Shown: one piece after another, positions 8,839 to 16,185 of the stretch | Layout of the letters: each line of letters begins with the position of its first letter | Position numbering within the stretch: the stretch's first letter is position 1 | DNA from: a virus | Virus record (IMG/VR): IMGVR_UViG_3300021962_000412 | Location: 1-31,305 of that record | Strand: one strand, 5' to 3' | DNA length: 31,305 nucleotides | Notes under the pieces: generated by a model | Told to the model about the DNA's origin: nothing | The model's input: the letters and a program-made list of their open reading frames with translations, nothing else | The model's database searches: none | Program-made: the position numbers and the translations under genes

Positions 8839-10013
8839 CAGTTAAGCTGTGAGTTATGTGTATATGTTTTATCAACAGTCAATTGCTCCTGCAATAGTCC
8901 ATCCTTTCTCTTCTGCTTCAGTGTATAGTTAGCATTGTTCACATTCAATGGCTCAAGTCCAGAAGGCTGATCAAGCAATACTCTTGGAGATTCATAGATC
9001 TCTCTTGCTAACCAGTTCTGAACATACTCATGAATCCAGTCTGAATTGATGATCATTGTATCTGTAGCATATTTATTGTACGTGACCTTCTGACCTTGAT
9101 TCAATGGATACTCATATGCAGTGCCATTCCATACTCCCTTCTCTCTGGAGTAGGTTGATGCTGTGACATTCGTTGATTCTTGAGATACTAATGTGAAAGT
9201 GAATGAATCCCATACTCCATACTTATTCAACCAATGGATTCTCCTTCTCTCATATCTCTCACATTCTCTGTCAATATAGAAGGTGAATGTCTCAGTGCTG
9301 CTCACCCCTGCATAATCAACATATACAGTATAATAGTAGCAGTCATCAAAGTTGGCTCCTGTAATAGAAGTCTCAGCTTGTATCAAATCAGGATTAAGAT
9401 TCAATAGAATCAGATCAGTAGCTGTCAATGCAATGAAGTCTGTGACAATAGATGCTCCTGTGATATCCCATAGCTCAATGAACAAAACAGAAGGAGTTGC
9501 TCCAGTCTGGAATGCTGCCAGGAATACATTGTCTCTGATTCCCACAAGAGCTCTCTTGTTTCTTGGGAAGTTAGTCATGAACAAAGATCCTTGTACCTGA
9601 GATGGATCATACTGAGTATAATCAAACTGAATCCAGTCCTGATGTCTCAATGCTCCATTAAATGCTTTCAATGTACTGCTCGCTGCATTGGCTTGAACAA
9701 TTGGAGGAGTGCCATATTTCTCATATACCAAGATCTGATATTCTGCAACTGCATTGCTGTAGTTCATCTGGACCGTTGTAAGATCAGGGAGGTCACTTGA
9801 TACAAAAGACCTCAATGCTTGACTTGCATCAAACTTCCCTGCTGTGCTTGACTCAGGGAATACCTGATGAGTAGAATGCAGTGAAGCATTAACATACAGC
9901 TCAATGATATAGCTGAAGTTAGCCTGTGCAGTCTGATCACTTGTGAAAGTGAATACCAGCGGATTGCTTGCCGGTGAAAATAGTTGAGGCTCTTGTACAA
10001 TAGTTACTGCCAT
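8838..10013 (-). CDS. Distal tail protein-like structural protein
   Basis: A 391-residue, strongly beta protein. The N-terminal MAVTIVQEPQLFSPASNPLVFTFTS opening and the repeated Ig-like strands resemble proteins that cap the distal tail tube in Bacteroidetes phages. The motif CERYERRRIHWLNKYG at about 253-268, followed by WDSFTFTLVS, and the terminal QLTVDKTYTH recur in this type of protein as I know it. It overlaps the neck gene by 10 bases and shares its stop with the start of the large tail protein, so translation is coupled. Assignment rests on position (between neck and large tail proteins) and fold-like composition; there is no catalytic motif. Confidence 0.65.
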   Translation of the reverse strand: MAVTIVQEPQLFSPASNPLVFTFTSDQTAQANFSYIIELYVNASLHSTHQVFPESSTAGKFDASQALRSFVSSDLPDLTTVQMNYSNAVAEYQILVYEKYGTPPIVQANAASSTLKAFNGALRHQDWIQFDYTQYDPSQVQGSLFMTNFPRNKRALVGIRDNVFLAAFQTGATPSVLFIELWDITGASIVTDFIALTATDLILLNLNPDLIQAETSITGANFDDCYYYTVYVDYAGVSSTETFTFYIDRECERYERRRIHWLNKYGVWDSFTFTLVSQESTNVTASTYSREKGVWNGTAYEYPLNQGQKVTYNKYATDTMIINSDWIHEYVQNWLAREIYESPRVLLDQPSGLEPLNVNNANYTLKQKRKDGLLQEQLTVDKTYTHNSQLN

Positions 10014-10534
10014 TTTTCTGTATTCTTAGTGAATGATACTTCAAACATTAAACCAGTGACCTCTGCAAGATCATTGCTGATTCTATTCAATACATCATCA
10101 GTCATCACATTCTCTATGATGTTTCTTGGCTTGATTCCGTATTTGTGTTTTGTCACATAGGCTGATGCATACGCATGGCTTAGGTCATATCCTTTCCATT
10201 GCTGTATTGCTTTAGCATGATTCTTAGTAACATAAGGTAAAGTAAAAGAATAAGGAGTATCATATTTATTTCCATCAATTGAACTTACTCCCTGATCCTG
10301 ATATTTGAAATAGTCATCTGCTTGTATCTCAAAGCTCAGTGCTCCTGTTGGAAAGTAGACAATACTTTGAGCCAGTGCTCCAGTGTTGCTTACATTCTTC
10401 TCAGTGTATTCTTTAAACTCCTTAGTAACTTGATTCGCTAATGAGAGAATGAACTTCTCATATGCTGTCTCAGGTTGACCTAAGTCAGCAGTGCTCACTC
10501 CTAATGAATCAAGAAAGTCTAAACTATCAGCCAT
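10004..10534 (-). CDS. HK97 gp10-like neck/tail completion protein
   Basis: A 176-residue protein. The segment about 45-75 (TEKNVSNTGALAQSIVYFPTGALSFEI) has the N-T-G-x-L-x-x-S-I signature of the gp10-like family, which joins head and tail. It is followed by DDYFKYQDQGVSS and KPRNIIENVMTDDVLNRI, which fit the C-terminal part of the family. The start lies inside the end of the frameshifted chaperone gene, and one copy of the conserved late element ends six bases before the ATG. Adjacent tail chaperone and distal tail genes support a neck role. Confidence 0.75.
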   Translation of the reverse strand: MADSLDFLDSLGVSTADLGQPETAYEKFILSLANQVTKEFKEYTEKNVSNTGALAQSIVYFPTGALSFEIQADDYFKYQDQGVSSIDGNKYDTPYSFTLPYVTKNHAKAIQQWKGYDLSHAYASAYVTKHKYGIKPRNIIENVMTDDVLNRISNDLAEVTGLMFEVSFTKNTEKWQ

Positions 10535-11311
10535 GCTTTAATAATATGTAATCTTGTTCCGTTTTTAATTTCAAGTAGTTCATCCAGAATAAAGTCTTCA
10601 CATATGGCATGGCAGTGATCTCATCAATATCCTTGTTCAGCTCCTTGCTGAGTGAATGGATTATCTTTGTCCATGTAAACCATTCAGAGTCTCTGACAGC
10701 TCCTGATGAATCTTCTCCTTCTCTATCTTCATCCTGGCCATCTTGATCCCCCATATAGCGAGCTTCCGCTGCTCCAATGAGCGGAAAAAAAAAGCGAAGA
10801 AGTTCAAAAACTCATCTCCAGGAAAGGACTTCTTGAATAGCTCCTCCCTCTTCTTATTGGGATTGATGATCTTCCCTCTTGCATCCTCCTGGCAGTATTC
10901 CATATCCTCCTCAATATAACAGATAGCAAGTGCCTCACATGGATTCTGACTGACATCTTCAATCAGCTTCAAGTCAATGATCTGTCCTGTGGAATATCCA
11001 GCGAAGTCCTTCTCAAAGAGATACTTCTTTCCTTCAATGATCAGCTCAGTCTGTGGCTCCTGGTATTCATATCCATTGAGCATATCAAGGAGCTTCATGC
11101 TTAGATTGACCACATCATCAACATGGGCCTTCTTTACTTGATTGACAGATAGTCCTGAGAATACAGATACGAGCTGCACCTGGAAGTCCAGCATCTTAGT
11201 CAAGTTTTCCTTTGCTGCTTCAATCACAGGGATCATCAGCATCCACTTAGTCAACTGATCAGGAGTGCATTCCTTTACTGATTGAGGGATTAATACTTCT
11301 ATTGTTTTCAT
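10527..11311 (-). CDS. Tail assembly chaperone fusion made by -1 frameshift (gpGT-like)
   Basis: The first 176 codons are those of the 216-residue chaperone. A slip back by one base at the T9 run (10785-10793) then opens a second frame without a stop through to 10527, adding 85 residues for a 261-residue product. In the new frame the residues after the slip are PLIGAAEARYMGDQDG, then an acidic linker and a helical tail with MPYVKTLFWMNYLKLKTE. This copies the lambda G/GT arrangement, where the T extension binds the tape measure and tail tube. An ATG at 10754 could start the extension alone, but the frame is open across the slip site, so fusion is more likely. See the slip-site feature. Confidence 0.75.
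10541..10561 (-). promoter_or_regulatory. Candidate late promoter/operator element, copy 3 (before neck gene)
   Basis: The minus strand reads CGGAACA-AGATT-ACATATTAT, one base away from the GTGAACA form. It lies inside the last codons of the tail chaperone extension, read there as T-E-Q-D-Y-I-L. Elsewhere the element is noncoding or in another frame, so the similarity is not forced by protein sequence. Confidence 0.5.
10661..11311 (-). CDS. Tail assembly chaperone (gpG-like)
   Basis: A 216-residue, mostly helical, acidic protein: MKTIEVLIPQSVKE, an early helix with WMLMIPVIEAAKENL, a beta segment (TELIIEGKKYLFE) and a helical C-terminal half including GDEFLNFFAFFFRSLEQR. It starts inside the last codons of the TerL gene. 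In siphoviruses this protein binds the tape measure during tail assembly and is not in the virion. Assignment is based mainly on the frameshift arrangement with the overlapping downstream frame. The gap of several genes between it and the tape measure is unusual for classical siphoviruses. Confidence 0.75.
   Translation of the reverse strand: MKTIEVLIPQSVKECTPDQLTKWMLMIPVIEAAKENLTKMLDFQVQLVSVFSGLSVNQVKKAHVDDVVNLSMKLLDMLNGYEYQEPQTELIIEGKKYLFEKDFAGYSTGQIIDLKLIEDVSQNPCEALAICYIEEDMEYCQEDARGKIINPNKKREELFKKSFPGDEFLNFFAFFFRSLEQRKLAIWGIKMARMKIEKEKIHQELSETLNGLHGQR
10766..10793 (-). other. Programmed -1 ribosomal frameshift site
   Basis: On the minus strand codons GCT TTT TTT TTC CGC provide the slippery heptamer T-TTT-TTC (10784-10790) or T-TTT-TTT (10787-10793). 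Just downstream a hairpin can form: GCTC-ATTG-GAGC, or alternatively CCGCT paired with AGCGG (10766-10784). The -1 frame is open from here to 10527. Position and geometry match known tail chaperone frameshifts. Confidence 0.75.
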
Positions 11312-12507
11312 CGTATGATATGATATTTACCTTTAACTCTATAATGTTTCAATGAGTGATAAGCCAGAGCTGTACTGATCACCCCATCATCATGCAATCC
11401 CACAGGAGCCGAGTACTGTACTGACCTGGTCGAGGGATTGTAAATATAAGTAAAATTCTCAAGCTCATCAATAAGCCATTGATCACTTCTGATCTTTATA
11501 TCATTCTGCTCAAAGGCCACAGCGAGATCTTCAATAAGAATAGGCTTGCTCTTGCTTGTCGTAGTGAATGGATGGATATAGTTCCTGCATCTGTCTCTCA
11601 GCATCTCGTAGAATACATCCCCTTGATTATTGACTTCTATCAATGTAGTCGCTTTGTATTCTTGGATGAGCTTTGCAACCTTATCAATGATCTTGTGCCA
11701 TTCATCATGTCTCCATCTATTGACGTAGATCATCTCACCTGATTCATTCAGTATGGTCAGTACAGTGTAGTCATCTGCTCTTCCGATATCCAGACCAGCA
11801 TATGCTTTGCCCTTTGGCTGATGGTCACCTATTCCTGCTCTGACATCTTTGAAGAGTCCTGATGCATTGTCAATGAACTCAGCGAGATACTCCTGCTTGA
11901 ATACATGATCAGGAAGGGATCTCTTTCTCTCCTCAAGGTCAGCATGATCAATCATAGGATTATCAAATGAAGTGAAGTGAAAATACTTATACCTCTTGTC
12001 ATAGTTATGCTGAAGGGATATTCTGTGAAAGTGATTCTTCCCTTTGGGAGTAGATATGAAAAGAACTTTCTTTCCTTTGACCAGGACAGTAGCTGATAGG
12101 ACTTCATCCCATAGCTCCGATCTACAGAAAGCGAACTCATCCACTATGAGATAGTCAAAGGTATTCCCTCGTATATTATCAGGTCTCTCTCCTGAGAAGA
12201 ATGTGATCTGAGAATCAAATCCCTTGATCGTTAGGTCCGATCTGTTGAAGTCAAATAGATCTGCTGACCTTGTCACTCTCTCCATCTCATCAAAGACCTT
12301 CTTGCTCTGTTTATATACAGGAGTCACCCATGCAATATTGCAGCCTGGATGATTGATGGCCCAGAATAACATCTGATTGATTCCAAGCATTGTCTTTCCA
12401 AACTGTCTACCGATGTTCAGAGCATAATACTTATATGAATCATTATTGATGCTATTGTGGATCAGTCTCTGATTGTCGTGAGGCTTATATCCTTTTATTG
12501 TTGTCAT
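11308..12507 (-). CDS. terL: Terminase large subunit
   Basis: 399 residues. The ATPase half has Walker A GRQFGKT (33-39), Walker B DYLIVDE (118-124) and the coupling motif ISTPKGK (151-157). The nuclease half has LDIGRADDYTVL (239-250; Asp 240 and nearby Asp 245-246), LIEVNN (289-294; Glu 291) and the terminal LHDDGVISTALAY (371-383; Asp 373-374), the three acidic clusters of the RNase H-like fold. The length fits a compact Bacteroidetes phage TerL. It overlaps the small subunit by four bases. It motors DNA into the prohead and cuts concatemers. Confidence 0.95.
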   Translation of the reverse strand: MTTIKGYKPHDNQRLIHNSINNDSYKYYALNIGRQFGKTMLGINQMLFWAINHPGCNIAWVTPVYKQSKKVFDEMERVTRSADLFDFNRSDLTIKGFDSQITFFSGERPDNIRGNTFDYLIVDEFAFCRSELWDEVLSATVLVKGKKVLFISTPKGKNHFHRISLQHNYDKRYKYFHFTSFDNPMIDHADLEERKRSLPDHVFKQEYLAEFIDNASGLFKDVRAGIGDHQPKGKAYAGLDIGRADDYTVLTILNESGEMIYVNRWRHDEWHKIIDKVAKLIQEYKATTLIEVNNQGDVFYEMLRDRCRNYIHPFTTTSKSKPILIEDLAVAFEQNDIKIRSDQWLIDELENFTYIYNPSTRSVQYSAPVGLHDDGVISTALAYHSLKHYRVKGKYHIIR

Positions 12508-12905
12508 TCATCAAAGTCAAACCGGTCAACTTGTCTCTGTTCGATTTGTTGACGGTCATGCATTCCTAATCTGTTTTTAGCATAGAAGATTCCTTTCCCT
12601 TCATTAGCGACCACATCCTCAGCAACTGCATCAAAGTGTTCACGTATTTTTTTCATGGTGTCAGATAAAGGATGAGCTTCATTCTTGATAATATCATAAA
12701 TGTACTGCCTTGTAAATATATCAAATCCTTTTTTCTTCATCCAATGTAGAGACCAGTATTTCATTGTAGGAACTTTCCTATCAAGTACTTGCACTTCCTT
12801 TCCAGATCCTGATACATGAGTCTTTGTATTGTTCATACATTCATCACAATACTCATCTGCTAAATTAAGCAGCTCCTCAATATCTACCTGTCTATGCTTA
12901 TTCAT
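12504..12905 (-). CDS. terS: Terminase small subunit
   Basis: A 133-residue protein immediately before TerL with four-base overlap. It has an N-terminal Cys-containing helix (ADEYCDECMNN), a central segment with TMKYWSLHWMKKKGFDIF resembling a DNA-binding helical unit, and a C-terminal FYAKNRLGMHDRQQ-type tail seen in TerS proteins of this host group. It recognises packaging sites and feeds TerL. A copy of the conserved late element lies 24 bases before its ATG, so this gene probably heads a late transcript. Confidence 0.8.
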   Translation of the reverse strand: MNKHRQVDIEELLNLADEYCDECMNNTKTHVSGSGKEVQVLDRKVPTMKYWSLHWMKKKGFDIFTRQYIYDIIKNEAHPLSDTMKKIREHFDAVAEDVVANEGKGIFYAKNRLGMHDRQQIEQRQVDRFDFDE

Positions 12906-12928
12906 TGAATATAATATGACTTTACTAT

Positions 12929-12949
12929 TATATATGTTTTATTGTTCAC
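12929..12949 (-). promoter_or_regulatory. Candidate late promoter/operator element, copy 4 (before terS)
   Basis: The minus strand reads GTGAACA-ATAAA-ACATATATA. Its first bases overlap the last codons (R-E-Q-stop) of the upstream gene; the rest is intergenic. It begins 44 bases before the terS ATG, the longest spacing of the five copies. Confidence 0.55.
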
Positions 12950-13274
12950 GAAGCCATTGAATGATCTTATCCTTTGACCAGTTACCATGTTGACCTTTTG
13001 CTCTTGCTATGTCTTTTACTTCCTTGAATGTCATCTCCTCATATGAAGGCTGCTTCACTCCTAAGAACTCAACTTTCTTTTGTGGCTCTAGCTGAATGCT
13101 GCTGATCCTTCTCATTGCATCTCTCACACAAGTGCCACATCTCTTATTTAGTTTCTTCTCAGTCTGAGCTTGATATAGTTCATCCAGTTCAGAGAGCAGC
13201 TCCTGTCCGAGTGAAAATGATCTTGTCTTATTGTATCTCTCAATCTGAGATTTTAGTTCCTTACTTATTTTCAT
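12939..13274 (-). CDS. Small protein with SAP/HeH-like C-terminal domain
   Basis: A 111-residue protein. The N-terminal 80 residues are helical and include a CGTCVRD motif (about 45-51) with paired cysteines. The last 32 residues (MTFKEVKDIARAKGQH ... WSKDKIIQWLREQ) have the helix-extension-helix pattern of SAP/HeH/LEM-like nucleic-acid-binding domains. It sits just before the terminase genes, where similar small proteins occur in Bacteroidetes phages. A DNA-binding role in packaging or late expression is plausible but unproven. Confidence 0.7.
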   Translation of the reverse strand: MKISKELKSQIERYNKTRSFSLGQELLSELDELYQAQTEKKLNKRCGTCVRDAMRRISSIQLEPQKKVEFLGVKQPSYEEMTFKEVKDIARAKGQHGNWSKDKIIQWLREQ

Positions 13275-13503
13275 AGATTAGAATTAAGTCTGACAATAGA
13301 TAACTGATGAAAGCTGCTGCTATCAGATATGGATCAGCGATCATGAAGATGAATGCTGCTATCCAGAATGACAGACAGCTCTGGCAATTGAATGGTTTAA
13401 AATTCGGCAGGGGAAAAGTCTGCATTGCTCTTGCTGCTCCCACAGCTATCAAGCTGATAATTGTAATTAAAAAGATCATATTTGAATTGTTGTATTGCTT
13501 CAA
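13261..13503 (-). CDS. Small two-TM membrane protein with C-x-x-C
   Basis: An 80-residue protein with two hydrophobic segments: about 8-26 (NMIFLITIISLIAVGAARA) and about 45-75 (SFWIAAFIFMIADPYLIAAA and on). Between them is PFNCQSCLSFW, a CxxC loop. It overlaps the end of the sigma-like gene by 107 bases in another frame. A later ATG (M9) could be the true start. Proteins of this layout are frequent near terminase genes of Bacteroidetes phages, with unknown function; it is too far from the lysis cassette to call a holin. Confidence 0.65.
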   Translation of the reverse strand: MKQYNNSNMIFLITIISLIAVGAARAMQTFPLPNFKPFNCQSCLSFWIAAFIFMIADPYLIAAAFISYLLSDLILIYENK

Positions 13504-13951
13504 AAATTATTCGTAGTTCGATTTTAGTTTCTCTCTTGATGTCTCTGTATGTCATCCCCATCATCCTCATCTTCACTATCTCTTTGCAGAATAGTTCCGA
13601 ATCATTTTGAGGAGGCAGTTCCAGGTAGTCAAGAAATACATTCTGCATCTCTGATATATCGTCATTCTCTTCTCTGAAGATATTGTCTGGAAGCTCCAGT
13701 AGTTTTTCAGTTGTTTTAAATTTCTTGTTGAAGTCTGATTCTCTCCAGTTCCATTGATTATGAGCATATCTCCAGAATGCTTTTGGTAGTTCATCTTCCG
13801 GTATGGTGAACTGATAGAGTAATATGTATACATGACTAACAAGGTCCGAAGATAGCTGAGATCCGTTGGTGATGATCTTTGCCATATCATATGCTTGTTT
13901 CTTCCAGAATTCCACATGACAAATATATTGAAAAATAATAACACAAAACAA
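13397..13951 (-). CDS. Sigma-70-like late transcription regulator
   Basis: Up to 184 residues. From residue about 15 the pattern FWKKQAYDMAKIIT ... DLVSHVYILLYQF resembles sigma region 2 (helix with paired Leu and Asp). The segment about 126-155 (FCKEIVKMRMMGMTYRDIKRETKI) resembles a region 4 helix-turn-helix. Such small sigma-like proteins occur next to terminase genes in Bacteroidetes phages and probably direct late transcription. The start is uncertain: ATG 13951 gives a hydrophobic leader unlike the family, GTG 13915 gives MEFWKKQA directly, and ATG 13885 would cut the conserved helix. The conserved late element upstream of five late genes is an attractive target. Confidence 0.65.
   Translation of the reverse strand: MFCVIIFQYICHVEFWKKQAYDMAKIITNGSQLSSDLVSHVYILLYQFTIPEDELPKAFWRYAHNQWNWRESDFNKKFKTTEKLLELPDNIFREENDDISEMQNVFLDYLELPPQNDSELFCKEIVKMRMMGMTYRDIKRETKIELRIIFEAIQQFKYDLFNYNYQLDSCGSSKSNADFSPAEF
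13920..13927 (-). promoter_or_regulatory. Putative -7 box before the sigma-like gene
   Basis: The minus strand reads TATATTTG, an exact match to the Bacteroidetes -7 consensus TAnnTTTG. A TTTG lies 16 bases upstream (a plausible -33 element). It sits between the ATG at 13951 and GTG at 13915, which argues that translation starts downstream of it, unless the promoter is further upstream. Confidence 0.4.
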
Positions 13952-13994
13952 GAGCCATCAATTGACTGCTCCTGTCTTATCGTTAGCTGCAATA

Positions 13995-15029
13995 CTAAGA
14001 ACACCTCCGAACAGCGATATTGTAATAATTTTTATCTTTCTCTATTCCGATAAAGTTTCTGTTTGTATTCTTACAAGCTACACCAGCTGAGCCACTGCCC
14101 ATTGTCAAGTCAACTACTAAATCATTTTCATTACTGAAAGTTTTTATTAAATCTTCTAAAAGTAATATAGGTTTTTGAGTTGGGTGGTAACCATCATAAT
14201 CTTTTTTATATTTTAATATATTGCTTTTATATTTGTTTCCTTCCCATAGGTTGAAAGTGCTTGGATATTGGTCATTCATTTGCTTTAATAAGTTCGTTCT
14301 GTATTCAGTATCTATTTCTTTAAGTTCTTCAAAATTTTTAAATCCTTCCATCTTATCAATATTAAATATATTAATCAATTTATCATAAACTTTATTTTGT
14401 AATAAAGAAAATTGTGTTGATTTTTCAGCACCTAAAAAATGTATTTTTCCAGTTTGTATTTTATTCTGTATTTCACTTTGTTTTAATCCAATAAAATCAA
14501 CTATGTTTTTCGCGTAACTTCTTAAAGGGTGCATACCTTCAAAGTCGTGCTTTGGGTTGTTCTTACTAAATACAAGTATATCTTCATAATAATTTAAAGG
14601 TGATTTTTTAGCAGTTAAAGCATTTGCAAAATGGTCTTTTTCCCAAATCATAGAATAACTAAAAGGAATATTTGGGATAGCCTTATTTATCAATTCATTT
14701 GTAAAAGGTTGTTGAGCAAATAATATCATTTTACCATTTTTACGAAGTATTCTATTTGCAATTTCAAATATCCTCAAACTATCAATAGTATCATCCCAAT
14801 TTAATTTCCCTTTCATTCCGTGTTCTATTCCTTCTGCTTGTGCAATATTTTTAACCGTTCCATAAGGCAAATCAGTCAATATCAAATCAACTGAACCACT
14901 TTCTATTTTATCGCTTTCAATTAAGCAATCCCCGAATAACAAAGTACTTCGGCTAACAGCACCTATACAAAAGGCGGGGTTCAGTGGTTCAATCAACTTA
15001 TCGTTTTCAAATAAAGTTTTCTGCATCAT
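13995..15029 (-). CDS. Beta-class DNA methyltransferase (N6-adenine/N4-cytosine)
   Basis: 344 residues. The catalytic motif IV is TDLPYG (52-57) and the AdoMet-binding motif I, DLTMGSGSAG (307-316), lies near the C-terminus; this IV-then-I order marks the beta class. No restriction partner is nearby, so it likely modifies phage DNA to evade host restriction. It differs from its neighbours: I find no GATC word in it although GATC is dense elsewhere, codon use is more AT-rich, and its flanks carry an inverted repeat and a GTTAGC-type end. The first 30 residues (containing NPAFCIGAVSRS) overlap one arm of that inverted repeat, so the true start may be later. Target sequence unknown. Confidence 0.85.
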   Translation of the reverse strand: MMQKTLFENDKLIEPLNPAFCIGAVSRSTLLFGDCLIESDKIESGSVDLILTDLPYGTVKNIAQAEGIEHGMKGKLNWDDTIDSLRIFEIANRILRKNGKMILFAQQPFTNELINKAIPNIPFSYSMIWEKDHFANALTAKKSPLNYYEDILVFSKNNPKHDFEGMHPLRSYAKNIVDFIGLKQSEIQNKIQTGKIHFLGAEKSTQFSLLQNKVYDKLINIFNIDKMEGFKNFEELKEIDTEYRTNLLKQMNDQYPSTFNLWEGNKYKSNILKYKKDYDGYHPTQKPILLLEDLIKTFSNENDLVVDLTMGSGSAGVACKNTNRNFIGIEKDKNYYNIAVRRCS

Positions 15030-15071
15030 ATTAAATTTTCGTTTTCAAAATCCCGCCCTTCGTATAGCTGC
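14959..15071. repeat. Imperfect inverted repeat at the methyltransferase 5' end (attC-like?)
   Basis: Arms at 14959-14978 and 15052-15071 match at 17 of 20 positions when one is reverse-complemented (core GCAnCTATACnAAnGGCGGG). About 73 bases, including the methyltransferase start, lie between. The outer edges read GGCTAAC (14951) and CGTTATA (15077), each one base off the integron attC R-box forms. The arms are far more GC-rich than the surroundings. Another GTTAGC occurs just past the 3' end of the gene (about 13981). Confidence 0.55.
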
Positions 15072-15077
15072 GGAACG

Positions 15078-15323
15078 TTATATACCAGGTTTACTATGAG
15101 AATGAATATCCAGTCCTTCATATATCAATGAGAATAGTGAATTTATAAAGTCCATATTGACAGACTCTCCATTCATGAATCTATACAGCTGATAAGAGCT
15201 CACATTGTAATCATCTGCAAAGTGAATCACTCTATATCTTCCTGTTATCTTTTTTCTCAGCTCAGCTCTCATCCAGTCAGTGAGCTGCTCATCCTTAGAA
15301 AGGGAGACCATCATCGAACTCAT
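15078..15323 (-). CDS. Small HTH (Cro-like) protein
   Basis: At most 81 residues; alternative ATGs at 15314 and later. A predicted helix-turn-helix occupies about 40-60 (IHFADDYNVSSYQLYRFMNG, then ESVNMDFINSLFS), which fits XRE/Cro-type DNA-binding proteins. It overlaps the ssDNA-binding-like gene by 29 bases, so it is translationally coupled to the recombination operon. It could regulate early-late switching or the recombination operon; the target is unknown. Confidence 0.65.
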   Translation of the reverse strand: MSSMMVSLSKDEQLTDWMRAELRKKITGRYRVIHFADDYNVSSYQLYRFMNGESVNMDFINSLFSLIYEGLDIHSHSKPGI

Positions 15324-15564
15324 CTGCTATAGGTTTTGATTTGAATTCTTTCTTTGGCTCTGGTGCTGATTGGATCTCACTCTTCACATATGGCTCCCCG
15401 AATGCAGCTGAGAAATATTCTCCTGCTTTCTCTCCATGTTTGGACCATAGAGATATCTCCCATTCTTTCCCATCAATAGTCACCTTTCCTCTCCAGTCAG
15501 GATGAGTATCTTTGCTCTTGTAATTGTTGCGGAAGATTGCTCCGCTGTTGTTTTTCTGCTCCAT
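15295..15564 (-). CDS. Probable single-stranded DNA-binding-like protein
   Basis: An 89-residue protein with the pattern NNSGAIFRNNYKSKDTHPDW, then RGKVTIDGKEWEISLWSKHG and an acidic tail ending DEFDDGLPF. The beta-strand core resembles small phage proteins proposed as ssDNA-binding OB-fold proteins, and the acidic tail with a terminal aromatic residue is a hallmark of SSB tails that recruit partners. It sits between the exonuclease/ERF genes and a regulator. Assignment is by pattern and neighbours, not by a diagnostic motif. Confidence 0.6.
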   Translation of the reverse strand: MEQKNNSGAIFRNNYKSKDTHPDWRGKVTIDGKEWEISLWSKHGEKAGEYFSAAFGEPYVKSEIQSAPEPKKEFKSKPIADEFDDGLPF

Positions 15565-16185
15565 TTATTTATTGTTTAATTGATTAACGTAATTCATATA
15601 CAGCTCAGAAGCTGCATCAAGTTTCTCTATCATTTGACTCTCCAGATCCTGATCACGTTCAAAAGGAATGACAGTGATTCTCTTGTCAGGATCAATATGG
15701 TCCACTCTGTGCAGTGATAGGTTATCCCATTGACTGAGCAGATCATCATTAGTAGTGACCATGCAATATATCAGCTCAGCTGTTGGCCTGTCATAGAGAT
15801 ACATATAAGCTCGAAGCTGCCATTCATAGTCCTTGTTCATTCCATCCTCTGCAAGTGCAGGGAAAGTCTCCAGGCTCCATGATGTCTTGATATCAATGAT
15901 ATGATCATCCAGCAAGATATCGCATTCTCCTGTCATGATATCATTAATCAGTCTCTTGTCATTCTTCACATATGAAGTCATCCTCACAGCATTGAGAAGA
16001 TTGATAGAATCCTGCTCCTGTTCCTGACCTTTGATCACATACTTATTGTTGAGGTCCACATTGTATCCAAAGAAGTCCTGTTTTGCAACTGACTTGATAT
16101 AGCTCTTTGCAGTCTCTGATAAGATCTCTGACTTGCTCCTGGCATTGGTCATGATCTTTCCTATTGATGATGGGTGCCACTTCAT
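15565..16185 (-). CDS. PD-(D/E)XK exonuclease (YqaJ/RecE-like)
   Basis: A 206-residue protein. The nuclease core reads MTGECDILLDDHIIDIKTSW (about 85-104), giving the Asp of the first motif and I-D-I-K as the (D/E)xK part, followed by YEWQLRAYMYLYDRPTAEL (about 119-137) with the Q-x-x-x-Y motif of YqaJ/RecB-like exonucleases. It overlaps the ERF gene by four bases, the usual pairing of a 5'-3' exonuclease with a single-strand annealing protein. Together they would process DNA ends and promote recombination-dependent replication or genome circularisation. Confidence 0.75.
   Translation of the reverse strand: MKWHPSSIGKIMTNARSKSEILSETAKSYIKSVAKQDFFGYNVDLNNKYVIKGQEQEQDSINLLNAVRMTSYVKNDKRLINDIMTGECDILLDDHIIDIKTSWSLETFPALAEDGMNKDYEWQLRAYMYLYDRPTAELIYCMVTTNDDLLSQWDNLSLHRVDHIDPDKRITVIPFERDQDLESQMIEKLDAASELYMNYVNQLNNK

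Noticed and set aside
13576-14004. Open frame with MFLVLQLTI start overlapping the sigma-like gene
   Set aside because: It runs in another frame of the sigma-like gene and its sequence is unlike a folded protein. Its first residues only translate the boundary repeat at the methyltransferase end.
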